DNA of 20,626 bases from Bacteroidales bacterium UBA3543 (GCA_002376715.1 DFOK01000038.1:1-20626); one strand, 5' to 3'; counted from the first letter of the stretch, positions 8,458 through 16,427 are shown. Translations and numbers: made by a program. Notes: generated from the sequence alone by a model not told the origin.

Positions 8458-9015
8458 ATGACTTTTTTAGAGCTTTTTATCATAGCGGTAGGTCTTTCAA
8501 TGGACGCCTTTGCCGTCTCAGTAGCCAAAGGTCTTTCCGTGGAACGTCTCCGTCCGCGCAATGTGTTGAGTGTTGCCCTCTGGTTCGGTGGGTTTCAGGG
8601 TTTGATGCCTGTTATCGGCTTTTTCCTGGGAGTGAGTTTTGCTTCATTTGTGGAGCATGTCGACCACTGGATTGCTTTTGTGCTGTTAGGATTGATCGGT
8701 ATCAATATGATAAGGGGGGCTTTTTCGAAGAAAGAGCGAGATATCAGCCCTGATTTTTCTTTTAAGAGCATGCTGGTTATGGCGGTGGCTACAAGCATCG
8801 ATGCTCTTGCGGTCGGGATTTCATTTTCATTTTTTAATGAAAATATATGGACGGCGGCATTGCTTATTGCAATCACAACTGCCATTTTTTCAGCTATCGG
8901 TATTTACGTTGGTAATATTTTCGGAAGCCGCTTTAAGTCAGTTGCTGAGTTTACCGGTGGCCTTATATTGCTGCTTATGGGTGTAAAAATTCTTGTTGAA
9001 CATATTTGGGTATGA
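8458..9015 (+). CDS. mntP: Manganese efflux pump MntP
   Basis: A 185-residue inner-membrane protein with six predicted hydrophobic helices and the duplicated MntP signature. The first repeat has LSMDAFAVSVAKG with D16, the second ATSIDALAVGISF with D115; these equivalent acidic residues are needed for Mn2+ export in E. coli MntP. Length matches the family (about 185-190). The frame stays open upstream to 8383, but the ATG at 8458 gives the canonical N-terminus and avoids a long overlap with the prenyl synthase gene. No yybP-ykoY riboswitch can fit in the 10-bp gap before it, so manganese control, if any, must act on the whole operon or elsewhere. Its stop overlaps the next start as ATGA. Confidence 0.95.
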   Translation: MTFLELFIIAVGLSMDAFAVSVAKGLSVERLRPRNVLSVALWFGGFQGLMPVIGFFLGVSFASFVEHVDHWIAFVLLGLIGINMIRGAFSKKERDISPDFSFKSMLVMAVATSIDALAVGISFSFFNENIWTAALLIAITTAIFSAIGIYVGNIFGSRFKSVAEFTGGLILLLMGVKILVEHIWV

Positions 9016-10031
9016 ATGTGAAGTGCAATACAAAAGTTTTCGCTCCTAAAGGTAGTGGAACCGAGCTTCAGATAATGGTCTGTGCTCCATCTGTGGAAAG
9101 TGCGCTTAGAACAGCTGCAGAATCCATTCCACAGGGATTTAGCGTAATTGCAGGCCGTCTTTTTCTGGATGAAGTGACAGCTGTAGCCCCTCTTGAGAGA
9201 CCGTTTGAAGCGATATCCGTTGTAAGAGAGAGACCTCTGGGGGATCTGCCTGTTTCTCTTTGGATATGGGCTTCTGAACCCTCTCTTGCTTCAGAGTTGC
9301 TGGTATGGAGTGCCAATATCGTCTCGGACAAAGAAAAGGTTTATGATCAGAGTCAGGAGGTCTTGTGCAATTATCAGCAGTTTCTCACCTCACAAGGGAT
9401 GAATATAAGTGATAACTGCATACGCACCTGGTTTTTTGTAGATGATATTGACTATAAATATGCCGACTTTGTCAGAGCCAGAAGGGAATTTTTCGACTCG
9501 GTAGGTCTTCGCGCAGATACTCACTATATAGCGAGCACCGGGATTTTTGGTGTTCCCGGAAAAAAGCCTGTCACGGGAGGCGACGTTATGCTGGATGCAC
9601 TGGCGCTCAGGGATCCGAAAAAGTGTGGTGTCAGGTACTTACACGCCTATTCACATCTCTCTCCCACCTCATTGTACGGGGTGACTTTTGAAAGAGGTAC
9701 GGTTATAGATTATGATGACCGCAGCCATATTTTCATTTCAGGCACGGCGAGCATAGATGCCCATGGAAAGGGGGTACACATAGGTGATGTCGGAAAGCAA
9801 TGTGACAGGATGATGGAAAATGTTTCTGTTTTACTTTCAGAGGCTGATGCCTCCATGGAAGATGTCCAGATGGCTATAGTCTATCTCAGAAATAGTGAGG
9901 ATTTAGAGGTTGTGCAACAACGTCTCTCTTTTATTCTCCGCAATATACCTCACACCTACCTCTTAGCTCCCGTCTGTCGCCCCGAATGGCTTGTAGAGAT
10001 TGAGTGCCTGGCCGTTACTTCATTATCGTAA
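9012..10031 (+). CDS. RidA-fold protein resembling FkbO/Hyg5-type chorismatases
   Basis: A 339-residue soluble protein. The C-terminal 120 or so residues look like a YjgF/RidA domain: FISGTASIDAHG, GDVGKQCDRMMENVSVLL, AIVYLRNSED and finally APVCRPEWLVEIECLA. The central part has STGIFG and SHLSPTSLYGVTFERGTVI. Layout and motifs follow the FkbO/Hyg5 chorismatase family, whose catalytic glutamate sits in a VEIE motif (here E329/E331). Those enzymes hydrolyse chorismate to dihydroxy- or hydroxybenzoates plus pyruvate. Bacteroidetes members are usually labelled just RidA family, and I do not know of an assigned function. ATG 9012 overlaps the mntP stop by 4 bp and is preferred over TTG 9006. The gene ends tail-to-tail with trmB, with a 17-bp overlap. 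The fold assignment is firm; the enzyme activity is only inferred. Confidence 0.78.
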   Translation: MNVKCNTKVFAPKGSGTELQIMVCAPSVESALRTAAESIPQGFSVIAGRLFLDEVTAVAPLERPFEAISVVRERPLGDLPVSLWIWASEPSLASELLVWSANIVSDKEKVYDQSQEVLCNYQQFLTSQGMNISDNCIRTWFFVDDIDYKYADFVRARREFFDSVGLRADTHYIASTGIFGVPGKKPVTGGDVMLDALALRDPKKCGVRYLHAYSHLSPTSLYGVTFERGTVIDYDDRSHIFISGTASIDAHGKGVHIGDVGKQCDRMMENVSVLLSEADASMEDVQMAIVYLRNSEDLEVVQQRLSFILRNIPHTYLLAPVCRPEWLVEIECLAVTSLS

Positions 10032-10764
10032 TTGTCCTGTAGGATTGTATGTAGGGGCTTTGGTCCCATTCCGGGGAGATTAGCTCTCCTTCACTAGCTA
10101 CCTTGAATGCCATATAGGTGATGGGGATATCCCGCATTAGAAAATGTGATTCGTAGAAGGTCTGGATGGCAGTTACCGCTTCGGGAACGGATTCGGGCGA
10201 GCCGTAAATGTCTTCGCAATGAGTCAGTACTTCGAGAAAATTGGCCGCCGCCACCTCCATGGTATAGAAATAGAGTAACCTGCTGTCGGTCTTGAGGTGG
10301 ACAATCCCGTCTTCTTTAAGGATATTGCGGTATCTGGTAAGAAAGAGAGGATGGGTTAGGCGTTTCTTAGGCTTGCCTTCCTGTGGGTCGGCAAATGTAA
10401 TCCATATTTCCGCCACTTCGCCGGCGGCGAAAAGAGATTCAATAAATTCTATTCTCGTTCGGAGAAAAGCCACATTGGGAAGTTGGTTGTCATTGGCATA
10501 TTTGGCTCCTTTCCAGAGGCGCGCTCCCTTAATATCCATACCTATGAAATTGTTGTTCGGATACTTTTCAGCCAGAGCTATGGTATATTCACCTTTACCG
10601 CAACCGAGTTCGAGTATTATAGGATTGTCATTGTCAAACACCTCCCGATGCCACCCTCCCTTGAGTGGATGGTCACATCTTAACACCTCTTCCGTACGAG
10701 GCTGGATAAGGCATTTGAAAGTTTCATTTTCCTTGAATTTCAGCAATTTGTTTTTTTTGCTCAT
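10015..10764 (-). CDS. trmB: tRNA (guanine-N7-)-methyltransferase
   Basis: A 249-residue SAM-dependent enzyme that makes m7G46 in the variable loop of tRNAs. The SAM-binding motif LELGCGKGEY is at about 51-60, followed by FIGMDIKGARLWKGAK. The family motif after strand 4 reads FADPQ (124-128), where many bacteria have FPDPW. The KKRLTHPLFL and GIVHLKTDS segments and the C-terminal IPITYMAFKV also match TrmB. The start at 10764 (MSKKNKLLKF) is chosen because a 22-residue upstream extension would run into gldH and has no family counterpart. It is the last gene of the minus-strand run, 13 bp after gldH, and converges with the chorismatase-like gene with a 17-bp overlap, leaving no room for a conventional terminator. 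Confidence 0.94.
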   Translation of the reverse strand: MSKKNKLLKFKENETFKCLIQPRTEEVLRCDHPLKGGWHREVFDNDNPIILELGCGKGEYTIALAEKYPNNNFIGMDIKGARLWKGAKYANDNQLPNVAFLRTRIEFIESLFAAGEVAEIWITFADPQEGKPKKRLTHPLFLTRYRNILKEDGIVHLKTDSRLLYFYTMEVAAANFLEVLTHCEDIYGSPESVPEAVTAIQTFYESHFLMRDIPITYMAFKVASEGELISPEWDQSPYIQSYRTITIMK

Positions 10765-10777
10765 CTCGTTTGCGGAT

Positions 10778-11224
10778 TCACTTGTTGAAATGGTAGGAAA
10801 AACCGACTCCGTGGAGCCATTTCGTTGCATCTTCGTGTAGAGGTGTCATGGCGATGCTCCATTCTCCTTCGGAGGCCTTTATATTCTCTCGGTATGGCCA
10901 TTTTATATCCACAATACCGAATCTGCTCCTTCTGATCTCCACCTGGGAACTCTCTGTGAGGGGCAGGGTTATCTTTTCGGTAAAAACTTCACCGTCAGGT
11001 GAAGTTATGTCCACCGCAAATGAAACGGAGTTACTATGGAGCCGGCAATCATATCGTACGGCAATGAAAGTGGTACAGATAGTAGTGCTGTCAATCACCG
11101 GCAGTGAAAATGTGAAGACCGGTATGGAGTCGCAGTTTGGATCCAAATGGATATATCTGTAGCCATCGTCCGGCCTTGAGCAGGATCCGAATAGGATCGT
11201 GCAAACAGCCAGCAGTATCAGCAT
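10778..11224 (-). CDS. gldH: GldH-like gliding-motility-associated lipoprotein
   Basis: A 148-residue predicted lipoprotein. The N-terminal hydrophobic stretch ends in ILFGSC with the lipidated Cys at residue 15, and the body is a beta-rich domain with SFAVDITSPDGEVF, EKITLPL and a Trp-containing C-terminus. Size, lipobox and position between ricT and trmB fit GldH, a lipoprotein needed for gliding in Flavobacterium johnsoniae and conserved in many non-gliding Bacteroidetes, where its role is unknown. The ATG at 11224 lies 13 bp after the ricT stop. Used as the start it gives a signal peptide with no basic residue; the codons just before it (LKISRAFGT) would supply Lys and Arg, so initiation may be at a non-ATG codon. 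The frame is open far upstream only because it shadows the ricT tail. Confidence 0.77.
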   Translation of the reverse strand: MLILLAVCTILFGSCSRPDDGYRYIHLDPNCDSIPVFTFSLPVIDSTTICTTFIAVRYDCRLHSNSVSFAVDITSPDGEVFTEKITLPLTESSQVEIRRSRFGIVDIKWPYRENIKASEGEWSIAMTPLHEDATKWLHGVGFSYHFNK

Positions 11225-11237
11225 CGTTCCGAATGCC

Positions 11238-12566
11238 CTACTGATTTTCAGATGACTCTCTCTTTTCTCCACCTTTCTCTCTTGGTTTACCCTGATCTCT
11301 TCGTCTGCCTCCGCCACGTTGTCCCTGGCGGCGGTAACCTTTATTCTGACCCTCCTTATTGCCTTCCAAGCGCACTTTGTTATCATCTTCCTGACGAGGT
11401 TTTTCATCTTCTGAGCGTTGCTGTCTGCTTTTATCGAAACGTTTTTGCTGTTTTTTACGTTTGGGACGACGTTTTTCGTCAAAACGAGAGATGCTGTCAT
11501 CGCCCACAGCGCTTACAAAGTCCGTTTCGTGAAGCTCCGATTCTTTGTCTTTTAAGGAGTCAGGCTTGATGCCCTTGCGGTTCATTGCCATTATGTCTCG
11601 TACGCGTTGTCCGCTGAGAGGAAACAGATTTATCATGCTATGCGGCTCATAGGAGAAATACATTATTCCCTTGAGGATATCGCACTTCTGAAGGTATGCA
11701 TTTCCATCTTTAAACTCCAGCGGTCCGCGAAGGTCAGGAAAATGCTTTTGGGCATCAATATAGAGCGAGGCCTCGTAGTTGATACAACATTTGAGCTTGC
11801 TGCATTGTCCGGCAAGTTTCTGAGGGTTGAGAGAGAGATCCTGGCAACGTGCAGCCTGAGTGGTGATGGACTTGAAGTCGGACATATATGCGGAACAGCA
11901 GAGCGCTCTTCCGCACACGCCAATACCTCCGATAAGCCCTGCCTCCTGACGAGCTCCGATTTGTTTCATCTCGATTCTGATATGAAACTCTTCCGCAAAA
12001 TCTTTGATCAGTTGCCTGAAATCCACTCTTTCATCTGCGATATAGTAAAAGATGGCTTTTGTGCCGTCTCCCTGAAACTCTACATCACCGATTTTCATAT
12101 CAAGTCCAAGTCCTGCAGCTATCTGGCGTGCACGAATCATTGTCTTATGTTCGCGGGCGATAGCCTCCTGCCATCTTTCGATGTCAAGAATCTTTGCCCT
12201 GCGGTAAATTCGTCTGAATTCGTATGTAGATGGATCGGTATTGTGACGCATCAACTGTCGTACAACGACGGGGCCTTCAAGGGTGACAATTCCTACATCG
12301 TGGCCTGTGGGCGCTTCCACGACCACCAGGTCACCGGTTTTGATAAGTTGTCCGGAAGTGTTTTTATAGATGATTTTACGGGTGTTTTTGAACCTTACCT
12401 CAAAGAGGTCCTTATAGCGTTCCTGGGAGATGCCCTGCATCCAGTCGAAATCCGAGAGTTTGCAGCAGCCGGGATTGTAGGAGGTACGCAGTGCTCCATG
12501 TGCAGTCCGTTCGACTTCACATCCCCTCGAGCAATCATATATTTTATTTTGGTCTTTTTCTTCCAT
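11238..12566 (-). CDS. ricT: RicT/PSP1-domain protein with basic disordered tail
   Basis: A 442-residue PSP1 (YaaT/RicT) protein. The PSP1 core spans roughly 50-280, with the Cys clusters C218, C223, C224 and C255, C260, C261 in GVCGRALCCSAYMSDF and GQCSKLKCCINYE. The N-terminus adds C12, C16 and CC at 34-35. In Bacillus subtilis, RicT works with RicA and RicF as an Fe-S protein complex that controls RNase Y-dependent RNA maturation; here neither partner is visible. From about residue 360 to the end the protein turns into a low-complexity, Arg/Lys/Gly/Gln/Glu-rich tail, including a GQRGGGRRR stretch, which looks disordered and fit for RNA binding. The start lies 2 bp after the holB stop and the end 13 bp before gldH. 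The family is sure; the molecular role in this phylum is not. Confidence 0.92.
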   Translation of the reverse strand: MEEKDQNKIYDCSRGCEVERTAHGALRTSYNPGCCKLSDFDWMQGISQERYKDLFEVRFKNTRKIIYKNTSGQLIKTGDLVVVEAPTGHDVGIVTLEGPVVVRQLMRHNTDPSTYEFRRIYRRAKILDIERWQEAIAREHKTMIRARQIAAGLGLDMKIGDVEFQGDGTKAIFYYIADERVDFRQLIKDFAEEFHIRIEMKQIGARQEAGLIGGIGVCGRALCCSAYMSDFKSITTQAARCQDLSLNPQKLAGQCSKLKCCINYEASLYIDAQKHFPDLRGPLEFKDGNAYLQKCDILKGIMYFSYEPHSMINLFPLSGQRVRDIMAMNRKGIKPDSLKDKESELHETDFVSAVGDDSISRFDEKRRPKRKKQQKRFDKSRQQRSEDEKPRQEDDNKVRLEGNKEGQNKGYRRQGQRGGGRRRDQGKPREKGGEKRESSENQ

Positions 12567-12568
12567 AA

Positions 12569-13618
12569 TTATAGGTAGAGTAACAAACGGTTTGACAAAT
12601 CGCAGAATGTAAGTTTGGAATTGGTGTTGCTTTCGATGGCTGATAAAGTGCGGTCAAAAGCCGAAAGAGCCTTTTCGTAAAACCCGGGCGTTATACGAGA
12701 AGCCAGATCGCGGATTTGCATCTCTTCCTGAGGAAGTGTCTCCGCAATTTGTTCCAGACCCTGCGAAGTCATATATAGTTTTCTGATAAATCTTTCGCTG
12801 TAGAGGCAGAATTCCTTCTGCTTTTCCCTGCCCATATCTGAGAGTGTCTCCCAGATGGCAAAGGTATCAATTAGTTTTTTGGCAATACCGGCTTCTATAA
12901 GTCCTGTCAGCAAGTCACGGTATTCGGCCGGATCCTGCGATATCACCTGAGGGAGACTTTGACGCTGTTCTTCAGTCATAGGGGGTATCTCCATGAGCTG
13001 GCATCTGGAGCGGATGGTAGCCAGAAGCTTCTCCGGGGCCTGCGATACCAGCAGAAAAAGGGTGCCGGCAGGAGGTTCTTCCAGTAGTTTCAGGAGTTTG
13101 TTGGCACACTCCTGGTTCATCTTTTCCGGAAGCCATATCATCATCACTTTATAGTTGGCCTCAAAAGAGCGCAACAGCAGCCGTTCTATGATGCGTTTGG
13201 CTTCATGAACGCTGATGTTGCCACTTTTGTTGTCGATGCCGATAGCCTCGTACAGATCCTGCTCCGCAAAATATGGATTATTCAACACCAGTTCCCTCCA
13301 GATGTCGAGAAAATGGTCGGAAATCGGTCGTCCTTTTTGACTCTCCGCCACATCCTTGGAACTATTGACCGGAAATGCGAAATGCAGGTCGGGGTGAATG
13401 AGCTTCTGAAACTGATTACAGGTGGGGCAGGTGCCACAGGAATCTACATCGCTGCGGTGCCGGCAGTTGACATACTGACCCAACGCCAGAGCAAAAGCGA
13501 GACCTCCGCCACAAGGTTCCTCTCTGAAAAGAATGGCATGGGAGAGCCGTTTTTGCTCGACCATCCTTATGAGATTTTCCTTAAGGGTTTCATCTCCTAT
13601 GACATCTCCAAATCTCAT
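12569..13618 (-). CDS. holB: DNA polymerase III subunit delta-prime
   Basis: A 349-residue clamp-loader subunit of the AAA+ type. The N-terminus (FGDVIGDETLKENLIRMVEQKRLSHAILF) matches DnaX/HolB proteins. A Zn-binding set C52, C61, C64, C67 is clear, including CGTCPTC, and the SRC motif of delta-prime is present (ATIRSRCQLMEIPP). The P-loop region is degenerate (EEPCGGGLAFAL, no GK[ST]), as expected because delta-prime does not hydrolyse ATP. The sensor-like segment NKLLKLLEEPPAGTLFLLVS is typical. It would work with gamma/tau and delta to load the beta clamp. The stop is 2 bp before the ricT start, and the gene lies 23 bp after the U32 gene, whose end contains a promoter-like motif for this gene. 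Confidence 0.93.
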   Translation of the reverse strand: MRFGDVIGDETLKENLIRMVEQKRLSHAILFREEPCGGGLAFALALGQYVNCRHRSDVDSCGTCPTCNQFQKLIHPDLHFAFPVNSSKDVAESQKGRPISDHFLDIWRELVLNNPYFAEQDLYEAIGIDNKSGNISVHEAKRIIERLLLRSFEANYKVMMIWLPEKMNQECANKLLKLLEEPPAGTLFLLVSQAPEKLLATIRSRCQLMEIPPMTEEQRQSLPQVISQDPAEYRDLLTGLIEAGIAKKLIDTFAIWETLSDMGREKQKEFCLYSERFIRKLYMTSQGLEQIAETLPQEEMQIRDLASRITPGFYEKALSAFDRTLSAIESNTNSKLTFCDLSNRLLLYL

Positions 13619-13641
13619 CCTACGTCTAGTATTGGTCTAAA

Positions 13642-15477
13642 CTACAAATTTACAATCATTTCGCAATTTTTGCAATCAAATTCCAATCTCAATTTGTAAT
13701 TTCGGTTAGCCAGGAAGAGCGGTTCCCTGAAAGCAATCGTACTTTTGCCGCTATCCTGATGTTTGCGGCAGAGTCCCAGTTCATATTTGATACAATACTT
13801 CGTGCGCATCACATCCACACCTTCCGGAACTTCGATTTCGTAAGCCGGAGCTACCGATTTTGCTCCACACTCCAAATAGAGCTCTCTGCTGAGATGGTTG
13901 GAACAGTTGGCCCGATAGGTCAGATGCTCTTCAGGAATTTTTGTAACTGCCCGGTAGACCATATCCTCAGGAGAAATCTTTCTGCTCTGTTCCATCCTCT
14001 TCAAAGCAGCCTCTTCGAGAGCCTCGGCAAGTTGACGTCTGATGCCGTTGAGTACGGAGACGGGATAGAATCTTATGATGTCACAATCCACATTGCCGAG
14101 TGTGAAAACATATTGTCCTGAACTTTTGCTTAACTGCCTTGAAAGAGTCTCCAGTGCCTTTTCAGGCCTTTGAGCCGGAGGATTGACGTCCTCAAAAGTG
14201 AAAGTGGCCTTGTCACGACAGCTTACAGCCTCGAAGGTGGTCATTCCGGCTTTCGAACTGCTACTGATTGTGGCCTCAATCAATCGTTTGGGCATATTTC
14301 TTTCCAGTTCTTTCTCAAAGGCCGTATTGAGATTACGATAGACCTTCATCCCTTTGCTCAGTACAGATGCCTCTTTGATGCGTACATGGTTGCCTTCGCA
14401 TATATCCGCCCTAAATCCGGTGATTTCTCCTAAGGGAGAGATGACGGCCAATCCGTCACCATTCTTGAGCTCTTTGTCAGTAGATATGATAATCCGATTA
14501 CCTTTCACGGATTCAATCTCTCCAAGGTACTCTCCCATTGATTTTGCACCGTCAAAAGAGGCCCATTGTCCTCTTTTACCCTCTATGAAGCAAGATGTGT
14601 AGCCACGATTGAAAGTAGCCTCCGTATCAGGAACAAATCCTCCATATATCTCACCGGCAGAGGCCTTCACGTAGTCAGGGTGAGAGCTGATGAACTCGTC
14701 AATGATACGGCGATACTCCCTTACCACATTTTTCACGTAAGAAGCGTTCTTGAGCCTTCCCTCAATTTTGAAGGAGGTGATGCCGGCCTCTATGAGCGCC
14801 GGTATATGGGCGCTTAGATTCAAATCCTTAAGCGAAAGCAGGGGCCTGTTCCTGACAAGCACTTTGCCTCTGCTGTCTACCAGATCGTAGTCGGATCTGC
14901 AGGCCTGGATACAGGCTCCCCGGTTGGCACTGCGGTTGGCAAGACGCTGACTTAAATAACATTGTCCGCTGTAGGAGAGACATAGTGCTCCGTGGACAAA
15001 AAATTCAAGATCACAAGATGTGCTACGCCTTATTTCCCGGATTTGTGCGAGTGAGAGCTGGCGCTCCAGAATCAGTCTTTTGAAGCCGAGAGAGGAGAGA
15101 AATTGAGCCTGTTGAGGAGTCCTGATATGTGTTTGGGTGGAGGCGAAAAGAGGCAGTGGAGGTCTCTCCATTCGGAAAATGGCAGGGTCTTGTACAATAA
15201 AGGCATCAACACCTGCATCGTAAAGCTCCCAGAGGAGTCTTCGGGCAGCTTCCAGTTCATCGTCGTAGAGAATGGTATTGACCACCGCATATACCTTAGC
15301 AGAGTATTTGTGAGCATATTCCGCAAGTTCTCGTATATCCGAAACAGGATTGCCTGCAGCCTCTCTTGCCCCAAAAGAGGGGCCTGCTATATATACAGCA
15401 TCGGCACCACAGTCTATCGCTGCGATGCCGATGCTTTTATTGCGCGCCGGAGCGAGAAGCTCAAGCTCTACTTGCAT
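13642..15477 (-). CDS. U32-family peptidase-like RNA hydroxylation protein (RlhA/TrhP type)
   Basis: A 611-residue U32 protein. The family signature is complete: ELEFFVHGALCLSYSGQCYLS-type motif (about 157-176) with C166 and C173, followed by NRGACIQACR with C189 and C193, the four Cys thought to hold an Fe-S cluster. FKIEGRLKNASYVKNVVREY follows at about 255. The N-terminal TIM-barrel start ELLAPARN is typical. The C-terminal half (from about 380) fits the DUF3656 domain, and the end carries further Cys (KYCIKYELGLC and FDCKNC). E. coli RlhA (YdcP) and TrhO/TrhP-like proteins hydroxylate C2501 of 23S rRNA or U34 of tRNA; which of these applies here cannot be decided from sequence alone. The start overlaps the end of the TPR gene by 10 bp, indicating coupling. 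Confidence 0.9.
   Translation of the reverse strand: MQVELELLAPARNKSIGIAAIDCGADAVYIAGPSFGAREAAGNPVSDIRELAEYAHKYSAKVYAVVNTILYDDELEAARRLLWELYDAGVDAFIVQDPAIFRMERPPLPLFASTQTHIRTPQQAQFLSSLGFKRLILERQLSLAQIREIRRSTSCDLEFFVHGALCLSYSGQCYLSQRLANRSANRGACIQACRSDYDLVDSRGKVLVRNRPLLSLKDLNLSAHIPALIEAGITSFKIEGRLKNASYVKNVVREYRRIIDEFISSHPDYVKASAGEIYGGFVPDTEATFNRGYTSCFIEGKRGQWASFDGAKSMGEYLGEIESVKGNRIIISTDKELKNGDGLAVISPLGEITGFRADICEGNHVRIKEASVLSKGMKVYRNLNTAFEKELERNMPKRLIEATISSSSKAGMTTFEAVSCRDKATFTFEDVNPPAQRPEKALETLSRQLSKSSGQYVFTLGNVDCDIIRFYPVSVLNGIRRQLAEALEEAALKRMEQSRKISPEDMVYRAVTKIPEEHLTYRANCSNHLSRELYLECGAKSVAPAYEIEVPEGVDVMRTKYCIKYELGLCRKHQDSGKSTIAFREPLFLANRNYKLRLEFDCKNCEMIVNL
13645..13676 (-). promoter_or_regulatory. 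Candidate promoter for holB-ricT-gldH-trmB
   Basis: On the minus strand, ATTG (13673-13676), a 20-base spacer and TAAATTTG (13645-13652) fit the Bacteroidetes consensus TTTG-N19-21-TAnnTTTG with one mismatch. It lies inside the last codons of the U32 gene. Transcription would start near 13638, about 20 bases before the holB ATG at 13618, and would uncouple the holB run from the U32 gene. AT-rich sequence makes a chance match possible. Confidence 0.5.
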
Positions 15478-16427
15478 TTGAGGACGGTAATCTGATATCT
15501 TGCAGCCTCACCCCATTTAGGATCCTGTGCAATTTCCTTAAAATAACCACAGGCTTCTCCGGTCTGGCCGGCACCGATAAGGGCTGTTCCTAGTTGATAG
15601 ACAATCTGTACTCTGTCCCTTGCGTCGGGGCTCATTGCAAGATAAGCTTTGAGTGCCTCTGCTGCTACTGCATTCTGTTTCAGACCGAGAGCCGTGAGAC
15701 CAACAATTTTCTGTGCGTTGGCGTTGTCACCAAACTCAATGGATTTCTGAGCATTTTCAAGAGCGCCTTTGAGATCTTTTGCTCTCTGACAGGCAACTGC
15801 CTTTTTAATATATACGGTTGAAAGCTGTCTGTCAACATTCTCTGCGATACTCTCATCGAGTTCTTTTGCCTTGATAAAGGCCTCCTCTGCAGCGTCGGTA
15901 TTGTCGGCTGCATTTGCTGCTTGTCCCATACGGAAATATGCATTGGCATTATTGGGGTCCACGGCAATTACATCTTTGTATGCCTCATAGGCCTCAGCAT
16001 ATTCTCTTGCTGTGAGCAAATCGTTGGCAATTCCCATAAGTTGATTGATCTTAAGTTGAGCGAGAAGGTCATTTGCCTCGAGGAGCACACCCTCGTTCTC
16101 ATATTCGGCAGCCGTTTCCGCGGCCTTTTTGATTTTTAAGATAGCGTCGTCGATATTACCATCTCTAATCATATCCTTGCCGAGCTTAAGCATAAGCTGC
16201 GGAATCACTGTTTTACATTCGGTAACGATTGCAGTACCCTCCTCTCCGAGCTGCAAAGCCATATCCATAGCTTTCCGGAAAAGATCCAGAGCGGCAGTCT
16301 CGTTGCCTTCCATTAGTGTAGTACCTGCGTTGTTGAAAAGTTCTGTTGCCTGTCCGAGGTCCTGAGCCATTGAAACGCCCATTGTAAAGAGAGCAACAAA
16401 AATAGTAACCAAAATCTTTTTCATCAT
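15468..16427 (-). CDS. Secreted tetratricopeptide-repeat protein
   Basis: A 319-residue exported protein. Residues 1-21 are a signal peptide (KKILVTIFVALFTMGVSMA, cleaved before Q22). The rest is helical and Ala/Leu-rich with TPR units; the clearest is NANAYFRMGQAANAADNTDAAEEAFIKAKELD at about residues 157-188, given here only by its ends, NANAYFRMG and EEAFIKAKEL. Others are around 25-60 and 210-245. No lipobox or membrane anchor is seen, so it is probably periplasmic and acts as a protein-binding scaffold with no assignable partner. Two ATG codons stand side by side at the start (16427 and 16424). A strong Bacteroidetes-type promoter sits about 50 bases upstream. Its last 10 bp overlap the U32 gene, so the two are co-expressed, although no functional link is obvious. 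Confidence 0.85.
   Translation of the reverse strand: MMKKILVTIFVALFTMGVSMAQDLGQATELFNNAGTTLMEGNETAALDLFRKAMDMALQLGEEGTAIVTECKTVIPQLMLKLGKDMIRDGNIDDAILKIKKAAETAAEYENEGVLLEANDLLAQLKINQLMGIANDLLTAREYAEAYEAYKDVIAVDPNNANAYFRMGQAANAADNTDAAEEAFIKAKELDESIAENVDRQLSTVYIKKAVACQRAKDLKGALENAQKSIEFGDNANAQKIVGLTALGLKQNAVAAEALKAYLAMSPDARDRVQIVYQLGTALIGAGQTGEACGYFKEIAQDPKWGEAARYQITVLKCK

Noticed and set aside
8447..8458. Possible manganese riboswitch (yybP-ykoY) ahead of mntP
   Set aside because: Only 10 bp separate mntP from the prenyl synthase gene, far too little for the aptamer.
11225..11500. 92-codon N-terminal extension of the gldH frame
   Set aside because: It overlaps the ricT tail and encodes a basic run with no family match. 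The lipobox near 11180 marks the true N-terminus.
11607..12578. Open frame of 323 codons on the plus strand
   Set aside because: It lies entirely opposite ricT, has no recognisable domain or start context, and its predicted protein has an unnatural Cys- and Phe-rich mix. It is a shadow of ricT.
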